From assembly GCF_932526225.1 (NCBI RefSeq), contig NC_064042.1:13839040-13903039 (forward strand): DNA of 64,000 bases. The letters run 5' to 3'. Position 1 is the stretch's first letter. Each line of letters opens with the position of its first letter. The stretch is from Nematostella vectensis. Lineage: Eukaryota; Cnidaria; Anthozoa; Actiniaria; Edwardsiidae. Shown piece by piece: positions 35,501 through 47,500 of this stretch. The position numbers were made by a program, and so were the translations under genes. The notes under the pieces were generated by a model that was not told the origin of the DNA, searched no databases, and saw nothing but the letters and a program-made list of their open reading frames with translations.

Positions 35501-38500
35501 ACCTCTCTTACCTTACCTCTTTTACCTTACCTCTCTTACCTTAACTCTCTTACCTTACCTCTCTTACCTTACCTCTTTTACCTTACCTCTCTTACCTTAA
35601 CTCTCTTACCTTACCCCTCTTACCTTACCTCTCTTACCTTACCTCTCTTACCTTACCTTTCTTACCTTACCCCTCTTACCTTACCTCTCTTACCTTACCT
35701 CTCTTACCTTACCTCTCTTACCTTACCTCTCTAACCTTACCTCTCTTACCTTACCTCTCTTACCTTACCTCTCTTTCCTCACCACTCTTACCTTCCCTTC
35801 CTTACCCTACCGCTCTCACCTTACATCTCTTACCTTACCTCTCTTACCTTACCTTTCTTACCTTACCTCTTTTACCTTACCTCTCTTACCTTACCTCTCT
35901 TACCTTACCACTCTTACCTCACCTTTCTTAGCTTTCCACTCTTACCTTACCATTCATACCTTTTTACTCTTACCTTACCCCTCTTACCTTAACTCTCTTA
36001 CCTTACCTCTCTTACCTGACCTCTCTTACCTGACCTCTCTTACCTTACCTCTCTTACCTTACCTCTCTTACCTGACCTCTTTTACCTTACCTCTCTTACC
36101 TTACCTTTCTTACCTTACCTCTCTTACCTTACCACTCTTACCTTACCTCTCTTACCTTACCTTTCTTACCTTACCTCTCTTACCTTACCTCTCTTACCTT
36201 ACCTTTCTTACCTTACCTCTCTTACCTTACCTTTCTTACCTTACCTCTCTTACCTTACCTCTCTTACCTTACCTCTCTTACCTTACCTCTCTTACCTTAC
36301 CTCTCTTACCTTACCTCTCTTACCTTACCTCTCTTACCTTACCTCTCTTACCTTACCTCTCTTACCTTACCTCTCTTACCTTACCTCTCTTACCTTACCT
36401 CTCTTACCTTACCTCTCTTACCTTACCTCTCTTACCTTACCTCTCTTACCTTACCTCTCTTACCTTACCTTTCTTACCTTACCTCTCTTACCTTACCTCT
36501 CTTACCTTACCTCTCTTACCTTACCTCTCTTACCTTACCTCTCTTACCTTACCTCTCTTACCTTACCTTTCTTACCTTACCTTTCTTACCTTACCTTTCT
36601 TACCTTACCTCTCTTACCTTACCTCTCTTACCTTCCCTCTCTTATCTTACCTTTCTTACCTTACCTCTCTTACCTTACCTCTCTTACCTTACCTCTCTTA
36701 CCTTACCTCTCTTACCTTACCTCTCTTACCTTACCTCACTTACCTTACCTTTCTTACCTTACCACTCTCACCTTACCTCTCTTACCTTACCTCTCTTACC
36801 TTACCTCTCTCACCTTACATCTCTTACCTTACCACCCTCACCTTACCTCTCTCACCTTACATCTCTTACCTTACATCTCTTACCTTACCTTTCTTACCTT
36901 ACCTCTCTTACCTTACCTCTTTTACCTTACCTCTCTTACCTTACCTCTCTTACCTCACCACTCTTATCTTACCTCTTGTTCTTTCACAACCGAGTAGCTC
37001 CACGCGCAGGCAAGGCATATTGTTCCATGTTAAGGGGTGGAATCTAACAAATCGTGCAGTAATACTTTTCTTTAGTTTGTGTGAGACAACTTCGTGTTGC
37101 TCCTGGTTCCCCTGAAAGATCTAAAGGAAAACCTTTATTAAGCGATAATTGTACAAAGTTTTGCTAATATTCCGAATAATTTATGTCGAGAAAATTAGAA
37201 ACTGGCAAGGCAGCAAGCGTATACTAATCGTAGTTATCAGCGCCTTCATCAAGGTTACTAGCATAGATAAGCATTGTCATGGCTTTCGATTTGCCGTGAA
37301 AAAAAACAAAAAAAAACAACAACAGCAACACCAAAAGAGCTGTTCCTAAGTACTCAATAAACGATTCCAACAGTGGAGCGGCAAAAATACAGATTGTTTT
37401 TAAAGAGTTTTTTTTAGATTTCTTAATTTAATTTTACCCTGGATGTCGCACAGATAGAAAATAAGTCGCTAATAACCAAAAGCGAGAAATAGAAATGTGC
37501 AGCGGTGGCATATTTTCAGGAACTAATGCGCAAATTTCAGGGACCGCTTAGCACCACGATTACCTTGACAGTTGAATTATCATCCGTATAGTTCACCCAA
37601 GTGTTTCCATCAGTACTGTACTCCAGATTGAAGCTAGTCACATAATCTTGGTATCCTAAATGTCTCCCTTGGGTAGCGATGCCAGTAACCACCTTCTGTT
37701 CGCCAAGATCTATCTGAAGGATGCGCTCGGTATCGTTATCTGGTGCACACCAGGCCCCCATTCCCATGATTCGGTGAAGACGAGCATAGAATGGGTACGA
37801 ATCGAGGTAAATGGCTTCTTCATCCATAACTGTCATAGCCGAGTCGTTAATTAGCCCGCTGTTTACTCCAAGAGGGCTGCGGCAAACTAATAAAGTAAAA
37901 AGTTAAAAGCAAACGTTGAAATTAGTAATAAACAAAATAAAAACACATGACTACAAATCGAGAAAAATGGAGAAGAACACTTTTTCTCATGGAATGTCCT
38001 ATCTACAATCTTTTTGACGCCATTTTCCGAAATCAAGAAAAGAAAAAACAGTATTCGGCTATTTTGGGGACTGTGCAATAATTATTAGGAGGAAGGAAGG
38101 GGGGGTGTAAAACCAGAGGTGTACTTCACTAGAGTTTAAACAGGTCCTTTGCAATACTGTTCTTCACTGTTAAATTTGTAGAAATTGTACAGATAATAGA
38201 CCGTACACGTTTTGAAATCTTAGTCAGGATAGCCATAATTTTGTAGGGGGAGAGGCCTACATCATTTGTGAGGGAAAACCTTCATTCCAATAAATTCTGT
38301 GTATACTATAGGCAGATCTCCCCTATCAATCAAAGTCCCAATATATTTATTTGTTTGTCATTGTCTTAGATGGGCATATATTACAGGAAATGCTCGGTCC
38401 CGTCAGCGAATCAGGGCAAAAAAAGATCGTTTAGAAACTCTGATGGCCTGGTCATATATTTATCTCATCAATCCGGAAAATCCCTTTACAGAGGCACCCA

Positions 38501-41500
38501 GTATAAAGGTCATCCAAGTAGGCGGAAGAGTACTCAATGCTCCTCCCCTTCCGGGCTCTTATTCACGTTTTCAATGTCTTCCCAGGTCGTATTAACTCAT
38601 ATTAATCTCATATATCTTTTTAACTCTCACACTGCCTCCGGTTCTATATACCAGACGATAATGGCTTGATTCTCGCTCACCTGGGTTGCCAAACAGCTCA
38701 ACGCTCAAGCAAATAGCCTTTCTCCAGGCGCATGGGTGGACCCGTACCCTCAGAGCTCTGATTGTAGGAAATAACATCTGTTTGACCACGCGATGCGCGT
38801 TCTGGTTCCCTTGTAAGGTCTGCAAATATTTATAAATGCGTTGCCATATTACCTTAGGATCAAAGTCATTCAAAGCTATTCATCGGCTCTCAGGACAACC
38901 CATATTGAGAAAAGTTGTGCCCTTGTCTAGAAAAGAGTTGTCGTCAGCCGGTTAGTGGGTCTTCGCTAACTAAAGTTGATCTCACACGTGTCGTTTTTTG
39001 GCGTCGTTTTTTCCGCGATACGGGTTGCACGCTGACGGTACATGTTACATGAGCCGCTTTTTCGTGCAACATCGCTATAAATCCGACATGTTACACGGGT
39101 CGTTTTTCCATTATTTTCTGACGCGCGCTGTCAGCAACGGCTGCAAGCGCTCGCGCAAGCACTACAAAAATAAACGCGTTTTAAAATTTTCAAACAATTT
39201 TAATTCGTTGTTTGAGATGGAAAAACTTTTCCCGTAGTATGTTATCTTATACACCATGATATGTCATTTCATGATCAAAAATTCATTTCTTTTGGGCTTG
39301 TTTTTTCGCTTTGTTTGCTTGTTTATCATCGTTTGACCACAGACAAGGCTTTGAATTCATATTTCAAGGTTTTGATATCGTCAAATTTCTTTTTTTTCTA
39401 CTTAAAAATTCATCGACATCTCTCTTCTCTTCCAAATCCACCGCCATCTTGTTGTTGTCAGCACCCCGAAATGTACTTTGGGAAGGCGTTGCGCGACGTA
39501 GACCTGTTTCATGCGTTTTCGTCGATATTTGTCATTTAGCGTTGCAAGATTTTGAAGTCGAATCGTATATGAAAACTCACATATCTGACCCTGTTACACG
39601 CATCGTTTTTCCGCGCAATGGCGTATAGGGGAAAAACGATGCCAAAAAACGACGCGTGTAACCTTTAGTTAGTGGGGCCTTTGCTAACTTTGCTAAACTC
39701 ATCCCACTTTATTAGACTATTTGTTGGAGGTAAATATGTATGTATACTTGAAAAGGAAATAAAATTTAATTTAATTTTTTGACATGCTAAGCTATGCCAC
39801 CTTGTTTTTCCCGTCTGTAGCGTACCACTCCCAGAGTGCACTGCTCGCTGAGTATGACATCACAAACTCTGATACCCAGGCTTCCAGTGCAGTCATGTGC
39901 ACGCCTTGAGTTGCTATGGCGACAATATCAGACAAGATATCGAGGTCTATCTGTAGGAACTGACGGGTATCCTGTATTCCGGCACACCACGCGTGGCCTG
40001 GCATGTCAGCGTCAAGTCTACCCTTGGAGGGGAGGGTGGAGCTAGCTGGTTCCCCGGGAAGGGGTATGGTTGGACTTGACAGATGAGTGGAGGCGGTGAT
40101 CTGTGAGTCTTTGATTCGTCGGTCGTGCATCCCAAGTGGTGGCGAGTCAGTTGCTACAATAAAGACAATTAAAGGAATATCATATCAAGATATTGGTGTC
40201 CACTGGGTGGTATAGTCACGGGCATCCTGTGATTAATTATTAAAGTTCTTAAAACCTTTCACTTATATCAATCTAGCAAAAACAAAGCATAAATAAACTT
40301 TCAAATTTTGAAAGGGGAATTGAATTTGATTAAAATTGGAATTTTCTACAGATCTTTGAAATTTTCCTGGCCGCGCGAAAGGAGATTGAATCGTGTAAAT
40401 AATTCCAAGTTTTGGCGGGAAAATCTGAAACAACGTATTTTCCTTAAATCCGTTAAAATTCAGAGACGGCAAGTTAAATAATCATTCGACTACCAGGTTG
40501 AGATATAAAGATGGCGGTAAAAGTTGTAACGACCAAAGTTCTTCAGCAATAACTAAGAATGAAGACGGGAACCGGTTTAGCGCGCGCATATTTTTTCTCA
40601 TGGTTGACATCTCGATCTACGTCACAAATGACTGGACCCGGGCCTTTCAGTTCACGGCCTTTTTTCCGAAGGTTGACCAAAATACCTCAATATTACATAT
40701 TTGAGTTTTTCGCGCGAACGCGTGTTTTATATGGTCCATAAGAACCACATACCGTTTGGAAGATGAAAATATAAAGAATTGGCAAAGTCTATCAACTCTG
40801 AAAGGTTATATGGACTTTAACCATAAACAAGATATGATAAATATCAATCCATTTGGCCCTTCTGAAATTGTTAATATATTTTCTTTTTTAAGTTGGCACC
40901 TTTTAAAACAAGCTATCTACTACTACCAATATTTCCCTCCCCCAGCTCCCCGCTCTCACATTAGCTCGGTAGCTATTATGTCAGGATGCAATTAATATAT
41001 TGGTTTTTTAGCTTTTGGGTACATATCAATATTTGGGTGACCTTCAAACCCGCTCGGTCAATCTCTTGGAGGCCTGGGTCTAAGGACTTCATAGGATTAG
41101 TAAGGAAAAGATTTGACCAAAAAAACACCACCACAAACACGCATAGAGAAGAAATATTTCTCATGTAGGCCTCGTTAGCGCATAGGCGGAGCGTCGATCT
41201 CATAATTTTTACTTTTGAAAATGAATTACACTTTGACCGGTTTGAAGAAAACACGACAAACGCACATAGAGGAGGCACATTTCTCATTCTGGCATTCGAT
41301 CGCATAGAAAAAAACACCACAAACACGCATAGAGAAGACACATTTATCATGTTGGCCTCGTTAGCGCAGTAGGCAGCGCGTCAGTCTCATAATCGAATGA
41401 AGAAATCTGAAGGGCGTGATTTCGATCCTCACACCGGGCATAGTTTTTTCTTTTAAAAATACGCTACCACACTTACAAAATACGCTGCCGCACTTACCGA

Positions 41501-44500
41501 TAACGCTACCGCACTTACCGCAAATACTATCGCACTAACCGCATACGCTACCGCACTTACCGCATACGATTCCGCACTTACCACATACGCTACGGCACTT
41601 ACCGCATACGCTACCGCACTTACCGCATACGCTTACCGCACTTACCGCATACGCTTTCCGCACTCACCGCATATGCTGACGTCCGCCTGGAAGCATAACG
41701 AGTCTTGGAAAAATGGAACTATTCGAACAGTTCGCGCGACGATCCCCTTGCTCAAAGTGCTGGATCCAGTGTTAAAATCCTGTAATCCAATTCCGTCATT
41801 AGGGTTGGGGTAAAAGGAACATTTTATTTTTATTTTCAATCGGAATTCTGTATCAGCTTCTGCCTTATGTTGAACCTTTCGTCTGTGAACCGGCAAAGCT
41901 TCATGTTTGCAGACCCAGCGGTCTTCGCGATTGTTTCCATGCCAAATGTTTTATTTCCGGCATGACTTATGCGGCAGGGCTGTCGGAAAATGCGGATACC
42001 TTCCAATGCGTACTCGAATATTGTTTTGGACTCCGACTCCGGACCATCTGACCCAAAGCCATGCGGCAGAAGGAAAAAAAGAAAGAAAGAGGGACAGGGA
42101 ATGAATTAACCTAATAATTTCATTAATGTGCTTTTTTTAAATCTAAACTAAGAAACAATCATCTGTAAAATGTTACGTATTTTTTATGAATCGTTGAGGA
42201 AGGGAGGGGGTTTAATAGAGGGGGCTTATTTTCAAATTTTAGCTCTAGAGTGGGCTTGATAGAGCTTCTACGGAACATCACAATATAGCCCTTACGACCG
42301 CAGCTAGCGCCGTAGGAATACGGAGGAGAAAAAATCCACAACTCGAATTCAAGAAAACTAGGGTTAAAAGTTTTACCTTTGGATCTGTTTCTCCGTCTTC
42401 GCTGAAAGCTACGAACTTTTTATCTTGTCCAGCGTAATGAAGGTGAACCATTAAATTTCTCGTCCCGTTATACCCCGTAGCTAGTCCAACGATGCGTACA
42501 TCGACCAGGAACTCAAACTGAATATACTGCTTATCCTTAAATTCCGAACACCACGTGATATTGCCAGACTGTGATGCATCATGGGTAACCATACCAGAAG
42601 ATGTAGTAATTTTGTAGGCGATTGTTACAGGTGGGTTTTGTTTCATGACAGAGATGTTCTTTACACAACCTTTAAAAAGAAAAAAAAGTAACATTTCTAG
42701 TTTTGATGTTAAGCTTATTCAGTGTGGATTTATGATTCGACATGCTAAGTTCCCAGAGTTTAAGGCACATCATCTATCCATTTATTTTTTCGTCTTATTT
42801 ACTGATTTAAAATAGCATACCGTTTTTCTTTCCGTACAGTTGCATCTTGAAAGCGATGTTACTCGAATCAGTAAGAGTCTCCACGACAAATTTAACAAAT
42901 CGAGTGATCACAGGTGTCTGTAGGACGTGTTTTAACAGAATTTCGTGAGGGTTAGGTCTGGTAGCGGCAAACAGCTGAAATAAATAAATTGTAGTTTGAT
43001 TAACCAGTCTTTTGTACATAATACCCCACCATCCAGTGACCGACTCCCTATTTAAAGGTATTAATTTTTCTACCATCTTCCTTCCTCTTTTGTTCATAAT
43101 ACCCCATCCTCCAGTGACAGGCTGCCTATTAAAAGGTATGATATTTCTACCCTTCTTGCCCCTTTCTTATATAATAACCCCAATAAATAGTTCTACCTTC
43201 TTCCGTCCGTCTTGTACATAATACATCCAATGGACGCCATCAGTACTAAAGTGTAGGCTGAATTCTCTGAATACTGCGTTACCAGCACACCGTGTCAACA
43301 TCGAAACAACAGCGTGTTCGCTCCTTAAATCAACCAGAAGGAAATTCGACCGTTGGGGGAAATGTGATCGCCAGTAAGAGGCGTATGCCATTTTTGCGAA
43401 ATGTGGCCTGGTATCTACATGCCACCAGCCTGCGGTGATATCCGAGTCATCTACTTCCAATCCATGTACATCACGGGATGTGTTTACTGTAGACGATGTA
43501 AGATGAGTGTTAATTTAGTATACAACATATCTTGAAAAGTTTGTCTCAAGCGACTCAATTAATATTTGCTTTGAGCGCACGCGAAAAACATTAGATTTTT
43601 TTTTGTTTTTATGATGCGGGGCAACTAACAAATTTCACATAGTTTTCCGTGGTATGTATTTTTATACACCACGATACACCTCATGATCAAAATGTTGTGG
43701 AGTCACGAGGCGATTAGCCTCAGTAAATTTCTTTTCTAGTGCGTGGGCGAGCGCAAGCAAACGGTGTTTGCAGCGCGCGCAGATAAACGAAAACTTGAGC
43801 TCCAAAACCCTTTAGTCTTCATTGCTTTTTTTTTGTAAGGATGGGGGGGGGGGGGGGACTGGGGGCTTTCATAGACACCGAAACGAGTTTCGCGTAGATT
43901 AATAATTTCTTAATTATGAATCTACGTCGGGACCACTTCGGGTAGATAAATAATTAGCAATTATTAATCTACGCAAAACACACTCCGCGTAGGTAAATAT
44001 TTAGCAGTGGTTAGCAATCATTAATCTACGGTGGGACTGGGGACTTTCATAGAAACGAGTGGGAACCTTGCAATTAGACCCCCGTCTGTCCTGTAGTATA
44101 TGCACATGTGCGTACGTACCTATATATACACATGTGCATAGCATTCGAAGGATGAAGTGCGGAAAAGATTACTGCAGGTGGCTAAAGGTCGGCCATGCAA
44201 ACACGTATGGCCAGAGGTGCATGGACACCTACTGCAAGGTGCACCTCCAAAGGCTCCGTAAGGGCAGCCCCCTCCCCAAGCCGTGCAGGATCTGCGGCAT
44301 AGGGACGCAGTCGGAGACACGGTTGTGCCGCCCCTGCGGAGCGAATCGTGCAGGGCAGAGGATGCGCGGCACCGAGAGGCGCGCTCGGGAATGGTTCGCA
44401 TTCGTCTTGTCTGATATCGCAGCCGGCGGGACTGGGTGGCACAAGGCATACCCAAACACCATTCCCACCGGCTGCGATACGGGCAATTAGAGACTGGGTG

Positions 44501-47500
44501 GCACAAGGCATACCCAAATACCCGTCCTGTCTGATACAGCAGGGCTGTGATACGGGCAATTAGAGACTGGGAGGCACAAGGCATACCCAAACATGGACGC
44601 TTACACAGAGGAGATTCTCAATAGCATGCCTGACAAAGAGGCGCCCGCCGTACTGGCAGGGCTGGTCCAGAACATCCTGGACGAGGGCATCCCCGAGGAT
44701 GCCAAGCGCAAGCTGCTTAAGCCGCTCATGCCGGCGAGCTCGCGGCCAGAGGAAGTCTGTCGCGAGTTCGACCCATTGCTGCTGGAACGGCGGCAAAAGG
44801 GCCCAGAGGCCTTAGACCCCGAGAAGTACTATTCTCTCTTCGTCGGCGGCGCCCATCTTCGGTTCCCAAGCGTGGATGCCACTCTTCGGGGCCAAGACAT
44901 AAGCTCCAGTGTTTACCAGGAGATACGAGATCTTGGTGGAGCAGGTGTCATTGCTCTAAAGCCGGTTATGCGGGGCCTGATATTAACGACGATGGCTCGG
45001 TGTGGTGAGTCTCGCACGAGCGAGAGTCTGCGGGCAAACGCAGTGTTGCCACCGGTGCTTGAGATGGTAGACCCCGACCGGCGTTACAGACTCTTTACGG
45101 TCGTTGGTAAGGCCCCCGCAGAGCCATTGGCGCCAATCACAGAGGAGGAAGGGCGCTCGGAGCACAAGATCGGTGGGTCATTAGTCAAAAGAGGGGACCA
45201 AATCGCAGTCGGCGCCCTGGAAGGCATCGATGCGTATTTGGGAGAAAGGACGAGAGTACCTCGTCTACGTGAGATACGAGCTTCGCCCTTTACCTGCGCA
45301 AAATGCTGAGCCTGGGCCAATGTTTGAGCGAGAGGGGGCACCTTCGCTAACTGTGTTGTGAGTTATGTTGCCGACTTCTTGAGGAATCGCGGCACCTCGC
45401 GCTCCCTCGGTCTAACCAAGACACGAGGCAAGATCCTCGAGCGATATGACAAGAAGCTGGCTACTACGGGATGCACCAAAAAAGACCTCTTTGAGATGGA
45501 AAAGAAGCTCGAGATAAAGCTATTAGCCGTGGACGCCCTGGGCAACGTTATGTGGGACTCGGGGAAGTACAAGACTAAGGCGAGGGTCACTATCCCTTGC
45601 CACAATAACCACGCCTGGGTGGAGCTCCCGACCGAACCACCCGCGATCACAAGCGTCCACGGCCTAGACTTCGAGGCTGAGGGGGAGCTTCGTTCGTTAT
45701 GTCAGGAGAAAGCAGCGCTTCGCCCTACCAGGGCCGCCACAAAAACGCGCGAGGCAAAATTGCGAGAGGTGCTCATTCGCTTTATAAACAGGGCGACCCC
45801 CAGAAGCACGAGGATCTGGCTGTGCGGGCGTGTTATAGTCACGCACGAAGGCAAACTGTACCGATCGGGACAGGACGGAGCGGCTATCGACAGGGCGTTT
45901 ACAGACGAGACAGGATATGATCCTCAGTGGCTCCCTGATGATCACCCAGCCTACCAAGAGAACACCGAAGCTACGCACTCGATTTGCGGTGCAATAGGGT
46001 ATCGCTTCAAGAAGTGGACCCAAAGAGAGAACATCAGGCCAAAGCCTCTTAAATACAGGGACGTCTGGCGAGCGGCGCAGGTTGAGTCCAAAGTGTGGAA
46101 TAGCAAGGAAAACTTAGGGGCGCAGCCTCATGCGCACATCGACATGCGCGCGGCGTACCTAGGATGCGAGGACAGTCTCTCCGGCGGTGCCTCGGACGCC
46201 ATTGATTTGGTACGGAAATACGGCTTCCCTACGAACGTGTATCGTATCGCGGATGTTGTGGGACGGCCATTGAGCGAGGTTCTTCAACTAACCGGGGCCA
46301 TTCAGCTGACCGAGTAGGAGTTCTCTAAGGCCTGCCACCCCTACACTTCCGTGAGGGTAGACAAAACAAGGGCTGGATCACCACGCCAGAGCTCAAGGAC
46401 CTGTTAGACTGGTGACATCGTCATGGCCACGGCGAGGGAGGTGTTGTATGGCGTCGGAAAAAAAGGACTCCATCAAGTTCCCCCACTCCATCGCGTGCCG
46501 CCCCGGCGGCGAAGACTCGAAGTACCCTAGGGGTCGAGATCTCGCTGTCCGTTTTGTAGGCAAGTGCGCTCGCCATGGCGACGAGTCCTCGATCGTAGTC
46601 CGCGACCGTGAAGAAGCCGCGTATCTGACAAACCTCTATGCGGGCACCGACCACTTACTTAACTTCGAGCATGCCGACGGGGCTCATCTGGTCCAATACA
46701 AAGGCGGTGTCCGACGCTCACAATGGTACCATATCAGGGCCTTCGTCTTGGCGTACACAAACATAGCGTTGCGACGCATGTTGAGTCGGATCCCTCGCGA
46801 AGACGTCCTCCGAGTGTGCACAGATGCCATATACGCAAAGGCAGTGCCCAGTGGTGTAAAGCTCGTGGAGCGAAATCCGAGGTATGGAGAGTGGCGCCAC
46901 AAAAAGCCTGGGTACGAGTGGCGACCCAAAGGGCCTTGGGGTCCGAAGAAGTCGGGGAGCTTGGCCAAGGAGCCAAGCACTGCGCCGAGTCTGCCGTGCG
47001 ATCTAGTGGCCGCAACCTCTGCAAAGATGTATCTAGCCGGCCAAGGAGGATCGGGGAAGACCGAGTGGGCGGTGAGCATGTTCCGCGGCCGCAACGTTGT
47101 GGTGCTCACCCCTGAGAACGACCTCGCCCACGACCATCGCGACAACCCGCGCCTCGCGGAGAAATCTCAAACCTACCACCACTACCTCTGCATACCAGCG
47201 GAGAAGCCTATAGAGGAGTGGAGACCTTCCGAGCTGGGGCACATACTCGACCGTCTCGCAGATGTAATCATCATTGACGAGTGCTGTAAGGTACAGACTA
47301 AAGTGCTACGCGCCATCCTAGGGTATCTCGCCACGCGGCCGTGTCAGGTAGTGTGTTGTGGCGACTATGGGCAGGTCCCGCCCTGGGGAGATAAAGAGGG
47401 GCCTCACGATATGGTCAAGGAGTGGGCACAAGGGAACATTCGCTGGTTCGAGTCCGACTACCGCTGCCTGTGTGAAGACTGCGGAAAGTATTACAGTACA

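Noticed and set aside
40480-40760. Host promoter or exon near AAGATGGCGG
   Set aside because: Only short unsupported frames and no splice context on either strand.
44120-44590. 156-codon and other - strand ORFs rich in Cys and Arg
   Set aside because: They are antisense to the Cys-rich + strand ORF and the local GC-rich repeats, with no motif of their own.
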